From: a virus
Strand: one strand, 5' to 3'
Length of the DNA stretch: 21,828 bases
Virus record (IMG/VR): IMGVR_UViG_3300045733_000255
Coordinates: 1-21,828 of that record
Shown: piece after piece, positions 6,401 to 12,616 of the stretch
Numbering within the stretch: the first letter of the stretch is position 1
How the letters are laid out: the number at the start of each line of letters is the position of its first letter
Translations under genes and position numbers: made by a program
The notes under the pieces: model-generated
The model's database searches: none
The model's input: only the letters and a program-made list of their open reading frames with translations
Told to the model about the DNA's origin: nothing

Positions 6401-7732
6401 TCAGTCCCCGTAGAGCGCGATGAGAGTTGCCCGGGGAGCGGCGGCAGCGGCGGCCCGGTCTGCCCCGCGGGCGACCGCGTAGGAGATCCAGTCGGCCACC
6501 GGCGCCGTCCGCTTCGGCCGCACGACCGGGGGCAGGCTCAGCCCGGCATCAAATGCTGACGTCGGATCCACCACCTGCTGACGGGCGACAGCGGGGCCAG
6601 GCGTCGCCGTGCCGGCAGCGGACCCGACGTCCGCAGGCTGCCACACGAGGGGGTTGTCACGTAGGCGCCCGTGCATGCGCGTGCCTACCGCCAGCGTCAC
6701 CACTTCCTTGGTCCGGACGTTGCGGAATGTCTGGGTTTCCATCCGGTCACCCTCCCTCCCGATCACTGCTGCGATCTTGATCCTGGTCTGCTCCAGCTCT
6801 ACGGCCGGATCCAGCTCCGCGGCCCTGCGAAGGGCTGCGATGTGCAGGTCTGACCAGCTCGGATCGTCGTAGGCCAGCCCCAGTCTGGCACTCCACGCGT
6901 CCGGATCCGCGATGTCCAGCGAAGGCATACCCGGTCCGACGCACTCGCTCAGCCCCTGAGCCCTACTCGCGAGTACGGGTATCCCCCGAGCCATGGCCTC
7001 GACCGCGACCATGCCCCAGCTCTCCTCCGCGCTGGGAACCAGCAGCAAGCGGGTCATTGACCACACCTGGTCCATCGGCGTCCCGTGCGGCAGCACGGTG
7101 ACGTTGCGACCAGTCATCGCCACCTGCGCCCCGTACCCGCCCCGCACGACCAGGAACGGGATGTCCGGGTGGCGCTTCGCCAGCTCGGCAACCAGGCCGG
7201 CGCCCTTCTCCGCGCTGGCGCTGACCAGCGTGACGGCCAGCCCGTCCGGATCGGGGCCGGGCCACGGGGTCGGCCAGTCGATCGGAGGGCGCAGGATGTG
7301 CACCGGTGCACCGGTGCGGGCCAGACCCACCGCCATGAGTCCGGAGTTGGCGATCACCAGGTCCGGGCGGCTCCCCGCCGTGTGCGCCGCCAGCCACCCC
7401 GGGGGCCCTCCGTGCGCGGACACGACCAGGGGAACGCCCCATTGGTCGGCCATCTCGCGCGCCCGCACAAGGAACGGGACGTGAGCGAGCACTACGTCTG
7501 GCCGTGCGTGCCTCGCCAGCTCGGGTGTGACGACGTGCACATCGTCCACCCGGGCAGGGCGTAGGCCACGCACAGTGTGTGGAACCACGACGGACCGCCA
7601 GCCAGAGTCCGCAAGGTGGTTCAGCAAGCCGTGCGTGGCCAGCTCCGCGCCGATACGCCGATGGGGCGGGTAGGACAAGGTGTGAGCCACGATCCGCGGC
7701 CCTGGCCCCCTGCTCAGTCCCACCCGCCCCAT
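6401..7732 (-). CDS. GT4 glycosyltransferase fused to a small structural-type domain
   Basis: The 443-aa frame starts at ATG 7732 after a GGAGGAGG site. Residues ~1-330 are a GT-B, GT4-type glycosyltransferase: N-terminal RRIGAELATHGLLNHLADSGW, central VTLVSASAEKGAGLV, and the donor-site EX7E motif at E237-E245 within EESWGMVAVEAMARGIPVLAS. From M331 (genomic 6742) a second 113-aa module begins: METQTFRNVRTKEVVTLAVGTRM, a proline/valine linker, and a helical end PVADWISYAVARGADRAAAAAAP. That module resembles stand-alone proteins encoded just after the capsid gene in actinophages. No stop separates the two, yet a strong ribosome binding site precedes M331. It may make a fusion, two products, or both. 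The likely substrate is a virion or envelope protein (inference). Confidence 0.8.
   Translation of the reverse strand: MGRVGLSRGPGPRIVAHTLSYPPHRRIGAELATHGLLNHLADSGWRSVVVPHTVRGLRPARVDDVHVVTPELARHARPDVVLAHVPFLVRAREMADQWGVPLVVSAHGGPPGWLAAHTAGSRPDLVIANSGLMAVGLARTGAPVHILRPPIDWPTPWPGPDPDGLAVTLVSASAEKGAGLVAELAKRHPDIPFLVVRGGYGAQVAMTGRNVTVLPHGTPMDQVWSMTRLLLVPSAEESWGMVAVEAMARGIPVLASRAQGLSECVGPGMPSLDIADPDAWSARLGLAYDDPSWSDLHIAALRRAAELDPAVELEQTRIKIAAVIGREGDRMETQTFRNVRTKEVVTLAVGTRMHGRLRDNPLVWQPADVGSAAGTATPGPAVARQQVVDPTSAFDAGLSLPPVVRPKRTAPVADWISYAVARGADRAAAAAAPRATLIALYGD
6750..6760 (-). promoter_or_regulatory. Internal ribosome binding site inside the GT4 fusion
   Basis: The minus strand reads GGGAGGGAGGG, then seven bases, then ATG at 6742. 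This is at least as good as the sites of real starts in this operon. It would yield a separate 113-aa C-terminal product in the same frame as the glycosyltransferase. A TGA is present here in another frame (GGGTGACC). Confidence 0.6.
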
Positions 7733-7754
7733 CGATCCTCCTCCCGCTCTCCGA

Positions 7755-8642
7755 TCAGACCGAGTCGGACAGGCCGTTGATCAGGACGGCGCGGGCGGGA
7801 TCCAGGGTCTTGATCCCGAACAGCAGGTCGAGGGTCAGGACGTCGGTCAGGTAGGTGGGATCCCACGAGTACGTAGCCCGGATGGACAGCCCGTCCCGGC
7901 TCAGGGTCTCCGCACGGGCGCCGCCCATGGCCGGCGCCAGCGGGCGTGCGACGAAGGCGAAGGCGTACGGGTGGAAAGCCACTCCGGTGAAATCGTCGAT
8001 GTTGTTCGTCTCGACGATGTCCATGCCATGAACCCGGCCGACGCTGGCCTCCCGAAGGGCCGTGCCCGCGTCGCCGCGCGCGTCGGCGCGGTTCATGAGC
8101 TCATCACGCTTCCACTGCGCCGCGATGTACTCGTCGACCACAGCGACCCGACCGGTCAGCGGGACCTTGGCTGTGGTCAGCATCCGCCCCGCGTCGATCA
8201 GGTCGAACGTCGGGTTAGGGTTGCTGGTCTTGTTGTACGCAGCGGCGGTGATCTCCTGCGTGACGTCGGTCCGCAGGCTCAGGATCGCCATATCGACCGA
8301 CGCAACCAGCGCGTCGATCGCCGGGGTGACCACCTGGGTCTGCAAGTCGGTCAGGTTCAGCGCGGCGTCCGCGCTCGTGAGCGCGATCGTCACTTCCTTG
8401 TGGTGGTCCAGGGTGATCGAGTCGTAGGTCTCGGTGATGTTCTGCCGCGTGGTGCCGACGCTCTGGACGAAGTCGTGCGCCACGAAGGTGGCCGGCTTGC
8501 GGAAGTTGACCGTGGCGCCGACCCCGGGAGCGAAATCCTCCTCGAAGCCGCGGAAGACCAACGGCAGCATGACGGTGTTGTTTCGCAGGGTCGCGAGCCC
8601 CATCCGAGCAACGCGCTGCGGAAGGGTGAAGGTGTTCGACAC
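7755..8642 (-). CDS. Major capsid protein (P22 coat-like, HK97 fold)
   Basis: The 295-aa coat protein starts at GTG 8642, with GAGAGG seven bases upstream. Features seen in P22-coat-like capsid proteins are the N-terminal helix and arm (PQRVARMGLATLRNNTVMLP), GATVNFRKPATF, the QNITETYDSITLDHHKEVTIALTS strand region, the long spine helix VVTPAIDALVASVDMAILS, and near the C-terminus TYSWDPTYLTDVLTLDLLFGIKTLDP. It follows a scaffold gene and no protease gene is seen, consistent with a P22-type head that uses scaffold release rather than prohead proteolysis. Confidence 0.88.
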   Translation of the reverse strand: MSNTFTLPQRVARMGLATLRNNTVMLPLVFRGFEEDFAPGVGATVNFRKPATFVAHDFVQSVGTTRQNITETYDSITLDHHKEVTIALTSADAALNLTDLQTQVVTPAIDALVASVDMAILSLRTDVTQEITAAAYNKTSNPNPTFDLIDAGRMLTTAKVPLTGRVAVVDEYIAAQWKRDELMNRADARGDAGTALREASVGRVHGMDIVETNNIDDFTGVAFHPYAFAFVARPLAPAMGGARAETLSRDGLSIRATYSWDPTYLTDVLTLDLLFGIKTLDPARAVLINGLSDSV

Positions 8643-8675
8643 GTGAGTGCCTCTCTTGATCGTTTCGGAGCTCGC

Positions 8676-8689
8676 GACCCCTTCGGGTC
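8676..8689 (-). promoter_or_regulatory. Short hairpin between scaffold and capsid genes
   Basis: GACCC at 8676-8680 and GGGTC at 8685-8689 form a five-pair stem with a four-base loop in the 50-base gap before the capsid gene. There is no T tract. It might tune scaffold versus coat expression by mRNA processing or partial attenuation. This is weak evidence and an inference. Confidence 0.35.
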
Positions 8690-8692
8690 AGA

Positions 8693-9451
8693 TCAGTGCC
8701 AGCCTCCCGGCTTGCGCGATCCCTTCGCGAGCTTGTCGAGGTTGTCCCAGTTCAGATCATCGTCGCCCTTGTCCTTCGTGCCGCCCTTGATCTCCCCGCC
8801 ACCCTGGGTGGTCGGCGTGCCGACCCCGAGCTTCGGGTTCTCCTTGACGGCCTGGGACACGGCAGCCTTGAGCGACCCGGCGAAGCCCTCAGACTTCGGG
8901 TCCAGGTCCTTGATCGAGGCCAGGAACGTCCGGGAGTCCAGCAGGGCGCCCGGGTCGCCCCCCTCGGCGCCGGCCAGCTTGAGCACCTGGAGCTCCACGA
9001 GGGTGCTCCGGTGCTCTTCGCGCGCCGTGGTCAGGTCTGCGGCCAGCTTCTCAGGGTCGGGCGCCTGGTCGCGGGCCAGACCGAGCGCCTTCGTCAGCTT
9101 GCCCAGCAGGGCGGCTTCGGCCTCCTGGGCAGCGGTCTGCTTTCCGATCGTGCGCGCCTTGGCAGCGTCGCTGCGCGCCTCGGCGAGCTGGGAACGCAGC
9201 AGCGTCAGCTCCGCAGCAGTGTCCGTGCCACCGGTACCGGTCCCGCCGGGCTGGGTGCTGGACTGCTGGGTACCGGTCCCGCCGGGCTGGGTGCTGGACT
9301 GCTGGGTACCGGTCCCGCCGGAGTTGGCGCCGTCTCCACCGTTACCGGTCCCGCCGGGCTGGGTGCTGGACTGCTGGGTGCCGGTCCCGCCGGAGTTGGC
9401 GCCGTCTCCACCGTTACCGGTCCCGCCGGGCTGGGTGCTGAGCTCTGTCAT
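8693..9451 (-). CDS. Capsid scaffolding protein with Gly/Gln/Ser repeats
   Basis: The 252-aa protein starts at ATG 9451. Residues ~5-78 are a repeat array of STQPGGTG..TQQS and NGGDGANSGGTG type. Residues ~80-160 form a charged coiled coil (ELTLLRSQLAEARSDAAKARTIG onwards). The rest is mixed helix, ending with a lysine-rich segment and KGSRKPGGWH. A coiled-coil, charged protein just ahead of the coat gene is the normal scaffold. No Shine-Dalgarno site is seen; a TACGCT box seven bases upstream suggests leaderless expression. The low-complexity N-terminus is unusually long and not typical of the functional scaffold core. Confidence 0.82.
   Translation of the reverse strand: MTELSTQPGGTGNGGDGANSGGTGTQQSSTQPGGTGNGGDGANSGGTGTQQSSTQPGGTGTQQSSTQPGGTGTGGTDTAAELTLLRSQLAEARSDAAKARTIGKQTAAQEAEAALLGKLTKALGLARDQAPDPEKLAADLTTAREEHRSTLVELQVLKLAGAEGGDPGALLDSRTFLASIKDLDPKSEGFAGSLKAAVSQAVKENPKLGVGTPTTQGGGEIKGGTKDKGDDDLNWDNLDKLAKGSRKPGGWH
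9236..9439 (-). repeat. 36-bp tandem coding repeats, two unit types (A-A-B-A-B-A')
   Basis: Units start at 9236, 9272, 9308, 9344, 9380 and 9416, exactly 36 bases apart. All begin [A/G]CCGGTCCCGCCGG (plus strand). Type A continues GCTGGGTGCTGGACTGCTG; type B continues AGTTGGCGCCGTCTCCACCG. The last copy is partial and runs into the scaffold start. Near-perfect identity indicates recent duplication or ongoing gene conversion. The units encode 12 residues each. Confidence 0.92.
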
Positions 9452-9458
9452 GACCGGA

Positions 9459-9464
9459 AGCGTA
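9459..9464 (-). promoter_or_regulatory. -10 box of a putative leaderless promoter for the head operon
   Basis: TACGCT (a TAnnnT box) lies seven bases upstream of scaffold ATG 9451 on the minus strand, the spacing expected when transcription starts at the A of ATG. No clear -35 element is visible, and the start has no Shine-Dalgarno site. It mirrors the plus-strand box at 9522. Confidence 0.55.
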
Positions 9465-9499
9465 CCCGCAGGTAAGTTGCGCGAACATGCTGCTACGTG

Positions 9500-9519
9500 C
9501 TAGTGGACACGACTAGACA
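9500..9519 (-). promoter_or_regulatory. Putative operator, tandem TGTCYA half-sites (site 3)
   Basis: Read on the minus strand, the site is TGTCTAGTCG (9519-9510) followed directly by TGTCCACTAG (9509-9500), a direct repeat with a 10-bp period. It lies between the two divergent -10 boxes: about -35 to -16 for the plus-strand gene and about -49 to -68 for the scaffold promoter. The same arrangement is found at 17364-17383 and 17989-18008. A perfect CTAGT/ACTAG inverted repeat (9500-9504, 9512-9516) overlaps it. Confidence 0.55.
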
Positions 9520-9521
9520 GG

Positions 9522-9527
9522 TAGGCT
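9522..9527 (+). promoter_or_regulatory. -10 box of a putative leaderless promoter, plus strand
   Basis: TAGGCT lies seven bases before ATG 9535, with no Shine-Dalgarno site in between. The -35 region is not canonical and is occupied by the tandem TGTCYA operator, so expression is probably controlled by that binding protein. Confidence 0.55.
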
Positions 9528-9534
9528 GTTCGGC

Positions 9535-9864
9535 ATGGCCAGAACTCAGCACACCCGGCATCGCGCGCACGTCTCGACGGCGCGCCGATTCTTTCAAGGA
9601 GCCTCGATCGGGGCTGCCCTCGTGGTCGGCGCCCTTGTGATCACGCTGGGTGCGCTCGTGCTGGGCGTGATGGTGCCGAACAAGCCCGATCAGGCAGCGT
9701 GTACTACTGACCTGGTGCAGGTCGGACTGGAGAACATGACCAACGGAAAGCCGGCTGCCGCCCAGCCCCGCCCCGCTTCCTGTAACGGGCTGAGCGAGGT
9801 GAAGTACGCAACGGCTCGACACGAAGCGGCGGTCCAGATCACCGCTATCGTGTCCGGGCGCTGA
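9535..9864 (+). CDS. Single-pass membrane protein, putative moron
   Basis: This 109-aa protein is the only plus-strand gene in the window. It has a basic N-terminus (MARTQHTRHRAHVSTARRFF), one membrane segment at ~22-47 (GAALVVGALVITLGALVLGVMV), and a ~60-residue outer domain with two cysteines (C56, C83) that could pair. Positive residues before the segment predict the C-terminal domain outside the cell. It is wedged between the MuF-like and scaffold genes, convergent with the former (11-base gap) and divergent from the latter, with its own promoter. This is the layout of a moron expressed apart from the late genes; superinfection exclusion or host-surface change is possible but is inference. 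I do not recognise the family. Confidence 0.75.
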   Translation: MARTQHTRHRAHVSTARRFFQGASIGAALVVGALVITLGALVLGVMVPNKPDQAACTTDLVQVGLENMTNGKPAAAQPRPASCNGLSEVKYATARHEAAVQITAIVSGR

Positions 9865-9875
9865 TCGATCCAGAC

Positions 9876-10988
9876 CTACCGGGACCGACCGATCTGCTCC
9901 CGCGCGTTCTGACGCAGCAGTCCTGGCGTGGCCTCCACGTGCTCTCGGATCGCAGCCTGCCTTGCGCGCACCTGCGCGCGTGCCCGCGCGCGCGCGGCCG
10001 GGTCGAGGGCTGCCGCCTCCTGGGTCTTGGCGGCCCTGACCGCACGCTCCAGGGCGCGCAGCCTGACCCGCGCCGCGTTGCCCTCCGGGTCGGCGGTCGG
10101 CGCGGGCGGGATCTTCGTCAGACCTGGCAGGAACGCCCCGTGACTGTGCCGACAGCTGGGGTGATAGAGCCCCGCAGCCTTCGCTTCGTCCAGAGATCCG
10201 GCGATCTCAACCGTGACCGTTTCCCTCAGCTCGACCGCAGACGGGACCTGCATCGTCATCCGCCCTCCCCCCGACAGGCTCAGAATCTTGCCCTCCCAGG
10301 GGCGGCAGCGCTCGCACTCCTGCGGGGCGTTGCTGACGATGATCAGGTCGAACCCGTTCGCCTGAAGCGTCTCTGTGTGCGCCTGCGTCATCGCGCGCTG
10401 CGTGGTGGTCCTGACCGCCATCTCGGTATAGCTGCCCAGCTGCCAGCGCCGTCCACTCACATCCGTGAAGCCCGTCACCCCCCGGGCCGCCAGTCGGCCG
10501 AACACCTGCTGCGCGACGTCGCGCCGGGTGCCGGCGCCGAGCAGCACCTGCCCCACCGTGTCTGCCACCGTCATGCGGAACAGATCGAGCGCCGAGCGCA
10601 GGATGCTCGTGCGAGTGCTGGCGATCACTCCGCTCAGCTCTTCGGCGAGGGAGATTAGCGCGCCCGCTCCGGGTATCCGGCTAGGAGCGGCAGCGGCGCG
10701 AGCGATCCCGCGTAGGTCCATCAGAGCCGCGTCCTGGCCGATCTGCCCGGCGTCCAGGACCGCCCCGTAGGACCCGCGCTGGGCCTCGTCCAGAAAGGCC
10801 CCCACGCTCCCCTCTAGCGCGCGGCTCAGCGAGGACACCTCGGCCAACTTGCGTACCTGCCAGTCCGGAACGTCCAGACCCGCACCCAACCGACGCGCGG
10901 TCATCTCCAGAATCGACGTCTCCACCCCGGACGCCAGGCGGAAGAGAGTCAACGCCAGGCGTCCGGGCACATCCGGATCGATCGGCAC
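9876..10988 (-). CDS. MuF-like minor capsid / head morphogenesis protein
   Basis: The 370-aa product starts at GTG 10988, one base after the portal stop. The N-terminal ~140 residues are helical. Residues ~190-283 contain the recognisable core: RTTTQRAMTQAHTETLQANGFDLIIVSNAP, a Cys pair at C225/C228 (ECERCRPWEGK), and GLYHPSCRHSHGAFLPG at ~274-289. The H-P-x-C-R-H and CxxC elements are typical of the phage minor capsid / MuF group. Residues ~306-360 form a very basic Arg/Ala helix that may contact DNA. A few copies usually sit inside the head near the portal, and some family members carry effector domains; none is visible here. Confidence 0.85.
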   Translation of the reverse strand: MPIDPDVPGRLALTLFRLASGVETSILEMTARRLGAGLDVPDWQVRKLAEVSSLSRALEGSVGAFLDEAQRGSYGAVLDAGQIGQDAALMDLRGIARAAAAPSRIPGAGALISLAEELSGVIASTRTSILRSALDLFRMTVADTVGQVLLGAGTRRDVAQQVFGRLAARGVTGFTDVSGRRWQLGSYTEMAVRTTTQRAMTQAHTETLQANGFDLIIVSNAPQECERCRPWEGKILSLSGGGRMTMQVPSAVELRETVTVEIAGSLDEAKAAGLYHPSCRHSHGAFLPGLTKIPPAPTADPEGNAARVRLRALERAVRAAKTQEAAALDPAARARARAQVRARQAAIREHVEATPGLLRQNAREQIGRSR

Positions 10989-10989
10989 T

Positions 10990-12606
10990 TCAGCTCATCG
11001 CGCCCGTCATCACGGGCTGAACGGGAACCTGCTGCCCGTCCATCTGCCCCATGCCCGCCAGCAGTGCATCTACCGGACTGCCCCCAGCGGCTCCACCCAG
11101 CGCGTCCGGCGCAGGTACGGGCGTGCCGCTTTCCTGCTCGATCCGCGCAACCTCTGCCTTGACCTGCTCTTCACCCCACTCCGGGTGTACCAGCTCGATC
11201 AACGTCTGCGTGCTGGCAGCGTTGGCCTGGCGCAGCAGGTTCGCAGTCTGCGCCGTGTCGAGCGGGCGGGGAGCGATCTCGCGCTCGATCTCCACGCTGA
11301 TCTCCTTCACGTCGCCCGGCCGGATCGCGCCCGGGTAGCGGAAGAACCAGTCAATGGAGGTCATCGCGGCGACCATCTCGCGCAGCGCCGGCTCCCAGTA
11401 GCGCGACTTCTTGCCCTTGGTCACCAGGCTCAGATCAGAGCGTGCATCCACTTCAGTGGCGGTCGCAGCAGCAGCCTGCGGGTCGGCCATTCCGAAGGTG
11501 AACAGGTTGTATCCCGCGCCGACCACCACGCGCTCGACCAGGGCCCGGATCGTGGCCTGGTGCTCGGCGGTCCTGATCGCGAACTGAGTCAACTTGATTG
11601 CAGCCGAGGGGTCGGTTCCGGTCGGCGCCATCATCCGCAACGGGGAGTAAACCTCCCTGTCGACGTCGAACGAGGCACCCTGACCAGCGGTGCCGACCCT
11701 CAGATACTCGTCAGGCACGATGATCCGCGCCTTGGCCAACCGCAGGTCCCTCATCCATGAGGTCCAGGTCTCATCCACCCCGCGCAGCATGTCCTCCTGC
11801 TGCTCGATGTCCGGGCGCCCCAACCTGCTCCCGCGGTCGAGCCTGTTAGGCAGCATGTTCGGGATGTACCCGGCCGTCCGGGTACATCCCGGCATGACGA
11901 TCATGTCCTCGGCGGTCAGGGAGTCCGCGATCCCTGCCGTTTCCGGGTGGTCCACCAGGGGAATCCGCATGCCGAGCTTGGCCTCTTCGCCCTGGTACAG
12001 GGCGTGCTCGATCAGGGCGCCGACCTTCGTCACGCTGTGCCGCTCCAGGTGGCGATACACGGTCCTGTCGGACGATCCCGGGGTCGGCGTGAGCACGCGG
12101 AAGAACGTGACCGCGACCAGCTGCCCCCAGCTCCACTCCGGCCAGGCGTTGTCCGGCTGAACGAAGGTCGGGATCGGCCAGCGCTTTTCGTTGACCAGAT
12201 CGAAGGTCACGCGCCAGTAGATGCCGCTCAGAGCGGCCGCCAGCTCGGCGGCCTCAACCAGGGCCGACTCAAGACCGGTGCCGTCCTCGATCTCTTCCCA
12301 GCGGTCTTGGCCAGCGTCCCCAACGGTGATGTCCGGGCAGTCGCTGAACAGCAGATCGGCCGACGTTCGGGCAAGGTCTGCCGCGAGCGGGACGTGGATC
12401 GGGGACGACTCACCCCAGCCCAGGGTGCTGCCGCTGGCCGTCACGTTGACCTGCCACCAGTGCTTGACCCCGGGCATCGCCCCGCGGTTCTGCGGGTAGA
12501 TCAGCCCCTTGTCCCCCGCGTACCAGCCGGCCAGGTCCTTCACGCGCCTGATCTCTCCAGCTACCGCCGCCGGCGGCCAGGGGATGCTTCCCGTCGGGAG
12601 TCCCAT
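10990..12606 (-). CDS. Portal protein
   Basis: The 538-aa protein starts at ATG 12606, with GAGGGG six bases upstream and a 10-base gap after the terminase. It matches the SPP1 gp6-like actinophage portal type: N-terminal RRVKDLAGWYAGDKGLIYP, then DLLFSDCPDITVGD, ALSGIYWRVTFDLVNEKRWPIPTFVQPDNAWPEW, GQLVAVTFFRVL and TVYRHLERHS. The C-terminal part has a helix (TAQTANLLRQANAASTQTLIELVHPEWGEEQVKAEVARIEQESG), as expected for the crown. Twelve copies form the DNA channel and bind terminase, adaptor and scaffold. Order terminase, portal, MuF-like is canonical. Confidence 0.92.
   Translation of the reverse strand: MGLPTGSIPWPPAAVAGEIRRVKDLAGWYAGDKGLIYPQNRGAMPGVKHWWQVNVTASGSTLGWGESSPIHVPLAADLARTSADLLFSDCPDITVGDAGQDRWEEIEDGTGLESALVEAAELAAALSGIYWRVTFDLVNEKRWPIPTFVQPDNAWPEWSWGQLVAVTFFRVLTPTPGSSDRTVYRHLERHSVTKVGALIEHALYQGEEAKLGMRIPLVDHPETAGIADSLTAEDMIVMPGCTRTAGYIPNMLPNRLDRGSRLGRPDIEQQEDMLRGVDETWTSWMRDLRLAKARIIVPDEYLRVGTAGQGASFDVDREVYSPLRMMAPTGTDPSAAIKLTQFAIRTAEHQATIRALVERVVVGAGYNLFTFGMADPQAAAATATEVDARSDLSLVTKGKKSRYWEPALREMVAAMTSIDWFFRYPGAIRPGDVKEISVEIEREIAPRPLDTAQTANLLRQANAASTQTLIELVHPEWGEEQVKAEVARIEQESGTPVPAPDALGGAAGGSPVDALLAGMGQMDGQQVPVQPVMTGAMS
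11860..11891. other. Perfect 14-bp hairpin inside the portal gene
   Basis: CGGGATGTACCCGG (11860-11873) is the exact reverse complement of CCGGGTACATCCCG (11878-11891), with loop CCGT. It lies within coding sequence for a TAGYIPNM segment. There is no T tract on either side, so it is not a classical terminator. Confidence 0.8.
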
Positions 12607-12616
12607 GGTCTGCCCC

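Noticed and set aside
7297-7316. Palindromic GTGCACCG tandem repeat in the GT4 gene
   Set aside because: Only two units within coding sequence for an ordinary Ala/Pro/Val segment; no adjacent regulatory signal.
9236-9439. Regular 36-bp repeats as a CRISPR array
   Set aside because: There are no unique spacers: units are contiguous, in frame, and encode Gly/Ser/Gln repeats inside the scaffold protein.
7971-9503. Long plus-strand open frame (510 codons) opposite the coat and scaffold genes
   Set aside because: It is antisense to two well-supported genes, has Arg/Gln/His/Asp-rich composition typical of a shadow frame in GC-rich DNA, and no family motif.
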